A DNA stretch of 64,000 nt from Omphiscola glabra (GCA_964017045.1 OZ024794.1:1505501-1569500), one strand, 5' to 3'. Positions 35,341 to 46,580 are shown, counted from the stretch's first letter. Translations and numbers: made by a program. Notes: generated by a model from the sequence alone, not told the origin.

Positions 35341-35667
35341 CAATACTTATCATAATATCCATCTCCCTTCGCAGCATTTATTGTCTAGCCTCCAAAGTAT
35401 ATAACATATGAAATAAATATTGTCATACGAAGGCCTGAATGCGACCGGGGTCATGATTGTGGGGCTATGGTAAACTGGGATGATTGTAAGCCACGTTGCA
35501 GAAAGCTGTGATTGTAGAGAAGATTGGCGAATGTAATGATTGAAATAACGGCATGATTGCTTCAATTATCCAAACAATGCTAGCGTGTGTATGTGTGTGT
35601 GTTTTATGTATCCCAAGTGCTTGTGTCTCTGTCTTTGTATGTGTGAGTACATATGCGTGTGTCCGCT
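35341..35667. other. Non-repetitive spacer with short GT run
   Basis: Unique sequence; GTGTGT-rich patch at 35583-35650. Confidence 0.6.
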
Positions 35668-35990
35668 GTCTGTAGCTGTCCAGCTCTCAGGTGTACTTTA
35701 CTTTGGGACCTGCTGTCTCTAGCTGTCCAGGGGACCCACTGTCCGTTGCTGTCCAGATCTCACGTGTACTTTCCTTTGGGACTCGCTGTCTCTAGCTGTC
35801 CAGGGGACCCACTGTCCGTTGCTGTCCAGATCTCACGTGTACTTTCCTTTGGGACCTGCTGTCTCTAGCTGTCCAGGGGACCCACTGTCCGTTGCTGTCC
35901 AGATCTCACGGGTACTTTACTTTGGGACCTGCTGTCTCTAGCTGTCCAGGGGACCCGCTGTCCGTTGCTGTCCAGATCTCACATGTACTT
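35668..35990. repeat. 73-bp minisatellite, about 4.4 copies
   Basis: The unit contains TGTCCAGATCTCACGTGTAC, TTTGGGACCTGCTGTCTCTA and GGGGACCCACTGTCCGTTG. Confidence 0.95.
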
Positions 35991-36423
35991 CCTTGAAGTG
36001 TCTAATTCCTCATTAGTGTATTTTTAGTTTTCAAAAATATTTGAATATAATTTGTGTAATAGTTATTATTGGCATTTGATCTGATTGTAAGAGCTCCAGT
36101 GGCCAGCGGTCGATACCAAATACCTTTTTGTTTTGAACCACAATCTTTTCTCTTCCTCTTTTTTGTTATTTTGTTGACAGTAACTATCTTAGTCATTTGG
36201 AAATGATCGATTTGAATTATTGGATGTTATTGTTTTCATGGACACGACTGACCATAATAAACTGATTTAAACACAGGTCAATTAACAGATTCTTTCATTA
36301 ACCACATGTAAAACTTTAGTATCACAAACGTACATGGATAAATGACATCTGTCAACAGACTGATTGTATGGTGACAGCAACCCAAGAGTGATTAGTTGTC
36401 ACGAGATAACATTCTAAAATGTT
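35991..36423. other. Non-repetitive AT-rich spacer
   Basis: No gene recognised. Confidence 0.6.
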
Positions 36424-36548
36424 CGTATAACATCCTACATGCCAATCTGTTATGTATCGATGTCAATATGTTATATATCGATGCCAATCTGTTATGTATC
36501 GATGCGAATCTGTTATGCATCGATTCCAGTCTGTTATGTATCGATGAG
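36424..36548. repeat. 21-bp minisatellite, about 6 copies
   Basis: The unit contains CTGTTATGTATCGATGCCAA. Confidence 0.93.
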
Positions 36549-36654
36549 TTCCAGTGTTGGTCAGTGTTGACGTATTGGATAACTTGTATTATTTCATATT
36601 TAAAATATTATAACATATGGGAAAATCTATCTCCAACCTAAAAGTTTACTTCTG

Positions 36655-37385
36655 ACTCATCTCATTTCTTCCATACGTCTGAATCTTCTGATTACATCAT
36701 TACTTCTGAATCTTAATATTTCATCCTTACTTCTGAATCTTCTGATTTCATCATTACTTATGAATCTTAATATTTCATCCTTACTTCTGAATCTTCTGAT
36801 TTCATCCTTACTTCTGAATCTTCTGATTTCATCCTTACTCCTGAATCTTCTGATTTCATCATTTCTTCTGAATCTTCATATTTCATCCTTACTTCTGAAT
36901 CTTCTGATTACATCATTACTTCTGAATCTTAATATTTCATCCTTACTTCTGAATCTTCTGATTTCATCATTCCTTCTGAATCTTCTGATTTCATCATTCC
37001 TTCTGAATCTTCTGATTTCATCATTCCTTCTGAATCTTCTGATTTCATCATTCCTTCTGAATCTTCTGATTTCATCATTACTTCTGAATCTTCTGATTTC
37101 ATCCTTACTTCTGAATCTTAATATTTCATCCTTACTTCTGAATCTTCTGATTTCATCGTTTCTTCTGAATCTTCTGATTTCATCATTCCTTCTGAATCTT
37201 CTGATTTCATCCTTACTTCTGAATCTTCTGATTTCATCCTTACTTCTGAATCTTCTGATTTCATCATTACTTCTGAATCTTCTGATTTCATCGTTTCTTC
37301 TGAATCTTCTGATTTCATCATTCCTTCTGAATCTTCTGATTTCATCCTTACTTCTGAATCTTCTGATTTCATCCTTACTTTCGAC
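36655..37385. repeat. 27-bp minisatellite, about 27 copies
   Basis: The unit contains CTTCTGAATCTTCTGATTTC and ATCATTA / ATCCTTA. A block with TCGTTTC then TCATTCC occurs twice (near 37150 and 37290), suggesting segmental duplication inside the array. The 211-codon Leu/Ser/Asn ORF is an artefact. Confidence 0.96.
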
Positions 37386-37784
37386 TTACATCTGATTCAT
37401 CTAAACGACTCAGTTTCCAAAGCTGAAAATCAGAAACCGCTGGGATCATGTCGGCCTTTCCTTCATCTTGAAATCTGTTTGAGTTATCGATGACGGCCAT
37501 GTTTTTCATGAATATATTTCCCATTCCCAGCTGCCAGGAGCCCGTTACGTGGCAAGTAAATTATCACATGCAAATGATGAACCGGAAATCTATTTGTTTC
37601 ATTTGTTATTCATTACTTTTTTTGAAAATCAACAAAAATTGATGACGTAATTCCTTCTTGATTTAATTCCGCCTTTTTGTGTCAGTATTTTTAATTGAAT
37701 TTTTAGCAGCTGAGTGATCTGGAAAATATTAATGAAATGATCAGAGATATCAAATAGCGTGTCACGTGATATGAAATTGTATTA
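37386..37784. other. Non-repetitive AT-rich spacer
   Basis: No gene recognised. Confidence 0.6.
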
Positions 37785-37990
37785 TTTATAACTGTAGACC
37801 ACGTGATTGGAAAATATTAACATTCATATCTGTACATCACTTGATTGGAAATGTCAACATTTTTACTATAGACCAATTGATTGGAGATTTTAACATCTGT
37901 AAAAGTGGACCAAATAATAAGAAATGTCAACACTTGTAACTGTAGACTGTAGACCAAGTGTTTGGAGATTTTAACATCCGTAACTGTAGA
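37785..37990. repeat. Degenerate roughly 35-bp repeat, about 5-6 copies
   Basis: The copies share ACTGTAGACCA, TGATTGGA and TTTTAACAT words with heavy divergence. A hAT element follows directly. Confidence 0.7.
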
Positions 37991-37997
37991 CCTAGGC

Positions 37998-38200
37998 CAG
38001 TGGTCGTCAAACTCATTAGTCAAAAGAGCCAAAAATCAGCAGCAGGACGATTAATGAATTTTTTTTTTCAGAGCAAAACTTATTTCGAGAACCTGTCAAG
38101 AACTTTGTTTTTCGCAATCAAACGCGATTTCTGGTCGAACAAAATTCAGGTCGCTAAAGAGCCGCATGCGGCTCGAGGAGCCGCGATTTGTCGACCACTG
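37998..38200. mobile_element. 203-bp hAT MITE with near-perfect 8-bp TSD
   Basis: The left end CAGTGGTCGTCAAAC and the right end GATTTGTCGACCACTG (reverse complement CAGTGGTCGACAAATC) are inverted repeats. The flanking octamers ACCTAGGC (37990-37997) and ACCTAGGA (38201-38208) match at 7 of 8. The subterminal GAGCCGCATGCGGCTCGAGG is a palindrome-rich segment typical of this MITE type. Confidence 0.9.
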
Positions 38201-38231
38201 ACCTAGGAGTACTTCACAGTTTTATTCGGAA

Positions 38232-38390
38232 ACAACCAGTGGAGCGTGTGGGTGATGCGTGTGGGTGATGCGTGGGGTGATGCGTGGGGTGATGCGTGGG
38301 TGATGCGTGGGTGATGCGTGGGGGTGATGCGTGGAGTGATGCGTGTGGGTGATGCGTGGAGTGATGCTTGGAGTGATGCTTGGGGTGTTA
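38232..38390. repeat. 12-14-bp minisatellite (GGTGATGCGTGG)
   Basis: About 12 copies of GGTGATGCGTGG with GTGT or AGTG length variants. Confidence 0.94.
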
Positions 38391-38717
38391 AAAGGGAACA
38401 AAATAAGATATGGCTAGTGTTATATGATATGTCTAGTGTTACAAGCTTCAAAATACAGGACGCAGACTCTCAAATATTATCTAGAAAATAGAACAAAGGT
38501 TGGGGTTGGGAGCAGATACTTGAGAATCGAAAAAAGATAGTTGTAGTAAAAGTGAGTTGTTACGTTGGAATGGCGTAAGTATTTATATTACAGTGCGTTA
38601 GATTTAGAGGTTATATCAAGGTCTCGTGACAATTCTTCGACTTACCTTGTGAGGACACGATGTAGAGCTACTGACACCGTTTTGTGATATTAATATAAAA
38701 TTACAACATTACAATAA
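38391..38717. other. Non-repetitive spacer
   Basis: Unique sequence; no gene recognised. Confidence 0.6.
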
Positions 38718-39088
38718 TACACAATGACGTCACTAATACACAATGACTTCACTAATACACAATGACTTCACTAATACACAATGACGTCACTAATACACAA
38801 TGACATCACTAATACACAATGACGTCACTAATACACAATGACATCACTAATACAAAATGACGTCACTAATACACAATGGCATCACTAATACACAATGACG
38901 TCACTAATACACAATGACGTCACTAATACACAATGACGTCACTAATACACAATGACATCACTAATACACAATGACGTCACTAATACACAATGACGTCACT
39001 AATACACAATGACGTCACTAATACACAATGACGTCACTAATACACAATGACATCACTAATACACAATGACGTCACTAATACACAATGA
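38718..39088. repeat. 19-bp minisatellite carrying TGACGTCA palindromes
   Basis: About 19 copies of AATACACAATGACGTCACT; the alternative ATGACATCACT or ATGACTTCACT removes the CRE octamer in about a third of copies. Confidence 0.96.
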
Positions 39089-39394
39089 AGAAGCTGATCT
39101 AAAACAAAACATTTCAACCTCTTTTTACAGCGTCTCCCAGAGTGTTGAGTGCGGCCCCAAAAAATCAATAATCCAAACAGTAATTAAATTGTGGCGTAAG
39201 ACGTGAAGTAGATACTCATGAATAGACCCCCTCATCTCCCACCCATCCTAACCATCACCATCTCATCCGAGGCCGGAAGTAGCGGGAAACCAGACGCGTC
39301 GAATGTGCCTTCATCAGACATCTCGGGTCCTGATTAATTAGCCACACAGCGACACAAACGCGGAACAATTAACACCAAGGATTCTTTGGCTAAT
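39089..39394. other. Non-repetitive spacer
   Basis: Unique and relatively GC-rich around 39265-39365. No gene recognised. Confidence 0.55.
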
Positions 39395-39775
39395 CAACTT
39401 CCTATTTCCTTCTAATCAACTTCCTATTTCCTTCTAATCAACTTCCTATTTCCTTCTAATCAACTTCCTATTTCCTTCTAATCAACTTCCTATTTCCTTC
39501 TAATCAACTTTCCATTTCCTCCCAATCAACTTCCTATTTCCTTCTAATCAACTTCCTATTTCTCCACAATCAACTTTCCATTTCTTCCCAATCAACTTCA
39601 TATTTCCTCCCAATCGACTTCCTATTTCCTCCCAATCAACTTCCTATTTCCTCCCAATCAACTTCATATTTCCTCCTAATCAACTTCATATTTCCTCCTA
39701 ATCAACTTCCTATTTCCTGCCAATCAACTTCCTATTTCCTCCTAATCAACTTCATATTTCCTGACTATCAACTTC
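39395..39775. repeat. 22-bp minisatellite, about 17 copies
   Basis: The unit contains AATCAACTTCCTATTTCCTT; TTCTAAT and TCCCAAT / TCCTAAT subtypes are clustered left and right. Confidence 0.95.
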
Positions 39776-39783
39776 CTTTTGTC

Positions 39784-40125
39784 ACAAATACATTTCTAGA
39801 TGACAGTTGTTATATATCCATAATTCATTTCTAGATGACAGTTGTTATATATCCATAATTCAATTCTTGATGACAGTTGTTATATATCCATAATTCATTT
39901 CTAGATGACAGATGTTATATATCCATAATTCAGTTCTTGATGACAGCTGTTATATATCCATAATTCATTTCTAGATGACAGATGTTATATATCCATAATT
40001 CAGTTCTTGATGACAGTTGTTATATATCCATAATTCAGTTCTTGGTGACAGTTGTTATATATCCATAATTCAGTTCTTGATGACAGTTGTTATATATCCA
40101 TAATTCAGTTCTTGATAATATTTCT
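39784..40125. repeat. 35-bp minisatellite, about 9.5 copies
   Basis: The unit contains GATGACAGTTGTTATATATC and CATAATTCATTTCTA; TTTCTA and GTTCTT forms partly alternate. Confidence 0.95.
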
Positions 40126-40395
40126 AATACATCCAATCATTCATCCATACATCCAGTTGTCACATATATCCATACATCGAGTCCTAGTTGACAGTTGTAT
40201 GTGCTCATTGACACGACTGTCACCTAGTCTCTGCCTGCCTCCACGAACTTAACAATGGCGACCATTGTTCTTGACACCTCTAGTGACACCAATACACAGT
40301 ATCTCAATGGTGACCTTGACCTTAGTCTATGCTTAATCCCTGCCACGATAATCAAATTTTCATGACGTCACTTTCCGACGTCGTGATTTAGCTAA

Positions 40396-40905
40396 GGCAC
40401 TGTCCCTGCGACGGGCACTATTCCTAAAATGGGCACTGTCCTTGCGACGGGCTCTGTCCCTGCGACGGGTTCTATTCCTAAAATGGGCACTGTCCTTGCG
40501 ACGGGCTCTGTCCCTGCGACGGGTTCTATTCCTAAAATGGGCACTGTCCTTGCGACGGGCTCTGTCCCTGCGACGGGTTCTATTCCTAAAATGGGCACTG
40601 TCCTTGCGACGGGCTCTGTCCCTGCGACGGGTTCTATTCCTAAAATGGGCACTGTCCTTGCGACGGGCTCTGTCCCTGCGACGGGTTCTATTCCTAAATT
40701 GGGCACTGTCCTTGCGACGGGCTCTGTCCCTGCGACGGGTTCTATTCCTAAAATGGGCACTGTCCCTGCGACGGGCACTGTCCCTGAGACGGGTACTGTC
40801 CCTGACACAGGCACTGTCCCTGACACAGGCACTGTCCCTGACACAGGCACTGTCCCTGACACGGGCACTGTACCTGAGACGAGCACTGTTTCTAAATAGG
40901 GAACT
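40396..40905. repeat. 18-bp minisatellite organised as a 54-bp higher-order repeat
   Basis: 18-bp units of the GGGCACTGTCCTTGCGAC type are grouped as triplets; the 54-bp period is exact (for example 40441 to 40495) for about 6.5 repeats, then simple 18-bp GCACTGTCCCTGACACAG units follow. ORFs of 156 to 200 codons on both strands are artefacts. Confidence 0.96.
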
Positions 40906-40929
40906 GTCCCTTCTATAACAAGACACTAG

Positions 40930-41402
40930 GGCTGAGACGGGCACTGTACCTGAGACAGGCACTCACCCTGAGACGGGTACTGTCCCTTTGATGGGCACTG
41001 ACCCTGAGACGGGCACTGTCCCTGAGACGGGCACTGACCCTGAGATGGGTACTGGCCTTAAGACGGGCACTGACCCCGAGTCGGGCACTGACCCTGAGAC
41101 GAGCACTGACTCTGAGACGGGCACTGTCCCTGAGACGGGCACTGACCCTGAGACATGCACTGACCCTAAGACAGGCACTGACCCTGAGACAGGCACTGAC
41201 CCTGAGACAGGCACTGACCCTGAGACAGGCACTGACCCTGAGACAGGCACTGACCCTGAGACAGGCACTGACCCTGAGACAGGCACTCACCCTGAGACAG
41301 GCACTGACCCTGAGACAGGCACTGACCCTGAGACAGGCACTGTCCCTGAGACAGGCACTGACCCTGAGACAGGCACTGACCCTGAGACAGGCACTGTTCC
41401 AG
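40930..41402. repeat. 18-bp minisatellite, about 26 copies
   Basis: The unit is GGCACTGACCCTGAGACA, clearly related to the array just to the left and probably one array split by about 25 bp. Confidence 0.96.
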
Positions 41403-41557
41403 TAGAGTGCGAGGAAGGCTTTAAGGCTACGAGGGTATCGCCATCAGGTGATAAATGATAATGGATTAAATAATATCAGTACGGAAGTGGTGGTATTATT
41501 TTCTTAACATGGATGGGCGGTATTTGCTCCCTTTAGATGTTTGTTTGTAGGTTAGGG

Positions 41558-42466
41558 CAGAGCTTCTCAAGCTGTGGGTTGCGACCCACCCCCCCTTTTT
41601 TTTTTCGCCTTCTAGGGCCCTTGTTGGTCACCTGACTAAATGACAGGAGTAAATAAAAGATCAGAAATTTGAGATGGATTGTTGCGTGTAAAATTGCTTA
41701 CACTCTCTTAATTGTACGAATTCTTATTTTTTAAATTTAATTAGTATTAACATTTATTAACAATGAATCGGGCATGTGTCTTATTGGAAATACTCTCTGA
41801 CTATGCTACAGATTCATACGAAAACATGATTGGTTTAACTATGCTACAGATTCATACGAAAACATGATTGGTTTAATCATAATTCATTTTTTTTTGGGGG
41901 GGGGGGGGGAAATGTCACCCCTCAATAAAAAATTCTGGGGATTCGACTTACTGCCCCTACAGACCCCCCCCCAATCCTTCTTAGCTCTTATTTCTACTTC
42001 CCTCCACCCCCACACCCAATCAAAATTACAGATAGACCATTTTATCTGCCAAAAAATTTCTGTCTCCTTCTTAAAGCCATTTTATCTACAAAAAGGCCTG
42101 TTCCCTTCTCAAAGTCTGCTTTATACATTTTAGGTCTACTTCTGGTTGTGGGTAGCCACAATTGGGCATTTTTAGGTCTACTTCTGGTTATGGGTAGCCA
42201 AAATTGGGCATTTCTAGGTCTACTTCTGGTTGTGGGTAGCCACAATTGGGCATTTCTAGGTCTACTTCTGGTTGTGGGTAGCCACAATTGGGCATTTCTA
42301 GGTCTACTTCTGGCTGTGGGTAGCCACAATTGGGCATTTCTAGGTCTACTTCTGGTTTTGGGTAGCCACAATTGGGCATTTCTAGGTCTACTTCTGGCTG
42401 TGGGTAGCCACACTTGGGCACATTCAATCAAGGTCTCGCGGCACCAAAAAAGGCTGAGAACCGCTG
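41558..42466. mobile_element. 909-bp hAT-type element carrying an internal minisatellite
   Basis: The left end CAGAGCTTCTCAAGCTGTGG and the right end GGCTGAGAACCGCTG (reverse complement CAGCGGTTCTCAGCC) are imperfect inverted repeats like those of SPIN/Charlie-type hATs. Flanking octamers GGTTAGGG (41550-41557) and GGTTAGGA (42467-42474) match at 7 of 8. The right third is a 42-bp tandem array. No transposase is present. Confidence 0.87.
42127..42422. repeat. 42-bp minisatellite inside the hAT element, 7 copies
   Basis: The unit contains TAGGTCTACTTCTGGTTGTG and GGTAGCCACAATTGGGCA. The array begins and ends inside the element. The 42-bp unit keeps ORFs of 124 to 129 codons open. Confidence 0.96.
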
Positions 42467-42751
42467 GGTTAGGATCATATTATTTTGTTTTTAGTGGTGT
42501 GAAGCCTTCAATTTTGATATAGTCGTGATGGCTTCTGACTCTATACAGTAACTTTTCACGTCTGCCCATCGGTTGGAACACATTTCTCGTTTTCTTAAGA
42601 TAATTCCCAAATTCCTGCGACGTCATAACCATTGAGTCCATCATCAACACGGTGCACCAGGGGCATTTAGCACAATTGTTCAAACAGCTTTCCCCAAAAA
42701 GTGTATGTTCATAAATAAATTGTGTCAGTAGATGAAAGTATACGGGGGTAA

Positions 42752-43280
42752 GAATGTCACGTGGTGTTTAGAGTGTCACGCGGTGCTTATAATGTCACGT
42801 GGTGTTTAGAATGTCACGCGGTGTTTAAAATGTCAGGCGGTGTTTACAATGTCACGTGGTGTTTAGAATGTCACGTGGTGTTTAGAATGTCACGTGGTAT
42901 TTAGAATGTCACGCGGTGTTTAGAATGTCACGTGGTGTTTAGAATGTCACGTGGTGCTTAGAATGTCAAGTGGTGTTTAGAATGTCACGCGGTGTTTAGA
43001 ATGTCACGCGGTGTTTAGAATGTCACGCGGTGTTTAGAATGTCACGCGGTGTTTAGAATGTCACGTGGTGTTTAGAATGTCACGTGGTGTTTAGAATGTC
43101 ACGGTGTTTAGAATGTCACGGTGTTTAGAATGTCACGTGGTTTTAAAATGTCACGTGGTGTTCAGAATGTCACTTGGTGTTCAGAATGTCACGTGGTGTT
43201 CAGAATGTCACGTGGTGTTTAGAATGTCACGTGGTGTTCAGAAGAACACGTGGTGTTCAGAATGTCACGTGGTGTTCCAT
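42752..43280. repeat. 19-bp minisatellite carrying CACGTG E-boxes
   Basis: About 27 copies of GTCACGTGGTGTTTAGAAT; CGCGG and CAAGTG variants lose the palindrome. Confidence 0.96.
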
Positions 43281-43357
43281 TGTTTCAAGATCTTAAACAT
43301 GTCAAGCTCCGGTCTTAAACAAATTTAAAGAAAAGAAAGAAAAAAAAACCTATAACC

Positions 43358-43915
43358 ATAAATATCCAACTCTACCCACAACTATGCACATCCAACTCCA
43401 CCTACAACTATGCACATCCAACTCCACCTACAACTATGCACATCCAACTCCACCTACAACTATGCACATCCAACTCCACCAACAACTATGCACATACAAC
43501 TCCACCCACAACTACGTACATCCAACTCCACCTACAACTATGCACATTCAACTCCACCTACAACTATGCACATTTAACTCCACCTACAACTCTGTACATC
43601 CAACTCCACCTACAACTATGCACATCCAACTCCACCTATAACTATGCACATCCAACTCCACCTACAACTATGCACATCTAACTCCACCAACAACTATGCA
43701 CATACAACTCCACCCACAATTATGTACATCCAACTCCACCTACAACTATGCACATCCAAATCCACCTACAACTATGCACATCCAACTCCACCTACAACTA
43801 TGTACATCCAACTCCACCTACAACTATGTACATCCAACTCCACCTACAACTATGCACATCCAACTCCACCTACAACTATGTACATCCAACTCCACCTACA
43901 ACTACATACATCCGA
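43358..43915. repeat. 26-bp minisatellite, about 21 copies
   Basis: The unit contains CTATGCACATCCAACTCCAC and CTACAA; a block with CACCAACAACTATGCACATA and CACCCACAA occurs twice (near 43477 and 43685). Confidence 0.96.
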
Positions 43916-43992
43916 CTGAAATTCTAAGATAAAGCAACATTCTGAGATAAGAGAAGTATTGGGACTAGAAAACGCTCTCCGGTTAGTGTAAA

Positions 43993-44482
43993 TACATATC
44001 TTCTGTGTGTCTGTTGTTACACATATCTTCTGTGTGTCTGTTGTTACACATATCTTCTGTGTGTCTGTTGTTACACATATCTTCTGTGTGTCTGTTGTTA
44101 CACATATCTTCTGTGTGTCTGTTGTTACACATACCTTCTGTGTGTCTGTTGTTACACATATCTTCTGTGTGTCTGTTGTTACACATACCTTCTGTGTGTC
44201 TGTTGTTACACATACCTTCTGTGTGTCTGTTGTTACACATACCTTCTGTGTGTCTGTTGTTACACATACCTTCTGTGTGTCTGTTGTTACACATACCTTC
44301 TGTGTGTCTGTTGTTACACATATCTTCTGTGTGTCTGTTGTTACACATACCTTCTGTGTGTCTGTTGTTACACATACCTTCTGTGTGTCTGTTGTTACAC
44401 ATACCTTCTGTGTGTCTGTTGTTACACATACCTTCTGTGTGTCTGTTGTTACACATACCTTCTGTGTGTCTGTTGTTACAGT
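43993..44482. repeat. 27-bp minisatellite, about 18 copies
   Basis: The unit contains ACACATATCTTCTGTGTGTC and TGTTGTT; variation is almost only T/C at one site (ATATC or ATACC). ORFs on both strands (up to 240 codons) are artefacts. Confidence 0.97.
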
Positions 44483-44569
44483 TACAGTGTTAGATTGATT
44501 TATCTCTAGCAGAATATTTCTATGACTAATCATGATGTCAATGATTACCAGCAGTTCTATGATTACAGT

Positions 44570-44770
44570 CAATCATACGTTGAACACAGTCAATGATAAG
44601 TTGAACACAGCCAATCATAAGTTAAACACAGCCAATCATTATTTTAAAAACAGTCAATGATAAGTTGATTAAAGTCAATGATAAGTTGAGAACAGTCAAT
44701 GATAAGTTGAGCACAGTCAATGATAAGCTGAACACAGTCAATCATAAGCTGAACACAGTCAATGATCTAA
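44570..44770. repeat. 21-bp minisatellite, about 9 copies
   Basis: The unit contains CACAGTCAATGATAAGTTGA with AATCATAAG variants. Confidence 0.93.
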
Positions 44771-44945
44771 AGATGTCTGCCCGCTTGGCAGGTCAATTTA
44801 CTTAAATAGCACTATTGAAATGGTGAATGAACTGACATAAAGATCCCTCTGGGGACTTCCTCTTTTGTTGTACATACGCCACTGACCTTTCGCTGGACAT
44901 AATAAGAAAGTGCATTTAGTGCACCATGTCAGAGATATATTTAAT

Positions 44946-45055
44946 TGGGAACAAACCACCATGTTGCAACAAACCACCATGTTGTAACAAACCCTTATAT
45001 TGTGACAAACAAACATGTTGCAACAAACCACCATGTTGTAACAAACCCCCATGTC
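44946..45055. repeat. 18-bp minisatellite, about 6 copies
   Basis: The unit is ACAAACCACCATGTTGCA or the TGTA variant. Confidence 0.92.
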
Positions 45056-45839
45056 TGTAGTAAAGGGAGTAGCTATGAACATATCTGTTGCTGGCTTCCT
45101 GTTGATCTCACTCTGCTCCCCATGAACACACACACACTTGATGGTATTATTTCAAACATCACCCCTCCCACCCCCTCTCCCCGGCCTGTCTGAAATAGAT
45201 GTCCCTTTCATCAGTCTGTTCTAGATATGATGCTCTTATCATCTTGGCTAATTAATGTTTGTGAATATTTTCAGAATCTCCGAGCCATGGGATAGACAAG
45301 GGAGACAAGATCCTGATGACTGGTCTCATTGTTGACAAGTCGAGTCGTCCCCCCCCCCCCTGTACTCTACATATTGGAACGAGATGACGGAGTTGTCTGC
45401 TAGAGTTATCCATCCATCAAAGCAAAGTTATCCTCCATCAGAACCGGAGCAGTGTTGATATTTCCTAAAATATTCCTTCAAGGATAGTTACGCAAAATCT
45501 TTTACAGCTACAACGCGTTAAAACCACGCCGATACCACCCATTCAACCAAAGGAGATACAGATTGTTACACTAACGCAGACACAACGCAGACAACTTTCC
45601 AGTGCATTGTGTTTCCGATGTCTGGTTGGACTCTTAAGGGTTTTGTGTGATCATCTGAAACCTAAGCAACAGCGTCACGTGACACAACTAGAGAAAATTA
45701 TAGTTGCACATTTGTTATTGAACACCTCAAACATCGCGTACAGCTGATTGTTATCGATCTGTGTCGCAGACCAGGCCATCATGAGCCTCGTGGACGCGTC
45801 CAGCATACAACAGGACGGGTCAGACAAACGATGACCACC
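45056..45839. other. Non-repetitive region upstream of the candidate exon
   Basis: Complex sequence with one 12-C run (45349-45360). It precedes the signal-peptide exon and would be the natural place for a promoter and 5' UTR, but I could not identify a TATA box or initiator with confidence. Confidence 0.5.
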
Positions 45840-45920
45840 CTGGACTTAACATCATGATATTCTATGCTCGTCTTACGACTCTGGACTTAACATCATGATA
45901 TTCTATGCTTGTCTTACGAC
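45840..45920 (+). repeat. 41-bp tandem duplication spanning the candidate start codon
   Basis: CTGGACTTAACATCATGATA begins at 45840 and again at 45881, each followed by TTCTATGCT(C/T)GTCTTACGAC. The duplication gives two ATGs (45854 and 45895) in different frames. Confidence 0.95.
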
Positions 45921-45946
45921 ACTTTTCGTCGCTGTTTTGACACAAG
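45895..45946 (+). CDS. Candidate first coding exon: signal peptide of an unidentified secreted or membrane protein
   Basis: The frame from ATG 45895 reads MIFYACLTTLFVAVLTQ and then breaks after the first base of the next codon at CAAG|GTAAGT, a consensus 5' splice donor (intron from 45947). A hydrophobic leader ending in a phase-1 donor is the classic architecture of a secreted or membrane protein's first coding exon. Reading through the donor meets TAG within five codons. I see no downstream exon, so the intron would run over the repeats beyond the window. The leader lacks the usual basic residue after Met, and no family can be named. The sequence shows the ORF and the donor; the gene itself is inferred. 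Confidence 0.42.
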
Positions 45947-46024
45947 GTAAGTCGACTTAGATCTAATCTACCTGCAACTATCTTACTCGATCACCATCTA
46001 AAATCACCCTGTCACCACAAAACC

Positions 46025-46300
46025 CACCCTCACCTGTCACCTACCACATATTAGCACATGTTACACATATCACCACATATTACCACATATCACCACATAT
46101 TGCAACATATTACCACATATCACCACATATTACAACATGTACCATATCACTTTAGCATTTCACCACATATCACAACATGCACCAATCACCTTAACATATC
46201 ACCACACATCACCACATGTCACCACATATCACACCACGCACCAATAACCCTAACATATCACCACATATCACCACATATCACCATATGCACCAATCACGCG
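46025..46300. repeat. CACCACATAT-word degenerate array
   Basis: ATATCACCACATATTACAAC words repeated with mixed 9-10 and 18-20-bp spacing; two larger CACCAATCACCTTAACATAT-type blocks are present. Confidence 0.85.
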
Positions 46301-46491
46301 TCTCATATCATTTTGCTCCCAGATACCCTATCTCTGATGTCTTGATTCTCTCCCCTGATTCTCTCAAGTCCGCCTACCTGGTGCCAAGTAGAAGGACAAC
46401 TGACCTTATCTATATTTTACATCATTTCTAGCATATTAACTGGACTATTCTACCTATAAGACCAAACCCCAGGCTGCCTTCATAATCACAA

Positions 46492-46580
46492 CATTTACCC
46501 ACATCATTCGACCGGTGGCTATCTTTATAAAAGTGATCACAACTTTCCCCCACATCATTCGACCGGTGGTTATCTTTATA
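46492..46580. repeat. Two-copy 58-bp direct repeat
   Basis: CACATCATTCGACCGGTGGC and CACATCATTCGACCGGTGGT occur 58 bp apart, each followed by TATCTTTATAA. Confidence 0.88.

Noticed and set aside
40360..41458. Arg-rich or Thr/Gly-rich proteins of up to 200 codons
   Set aside because: 18-bp repeat translated in several frames and both strands.
43850..44572. 240-codon minus ORF of a CVTTDTQKV-type repeat
   Set aside because: 27-bp repeat artefact; the opposite strand is equally open.
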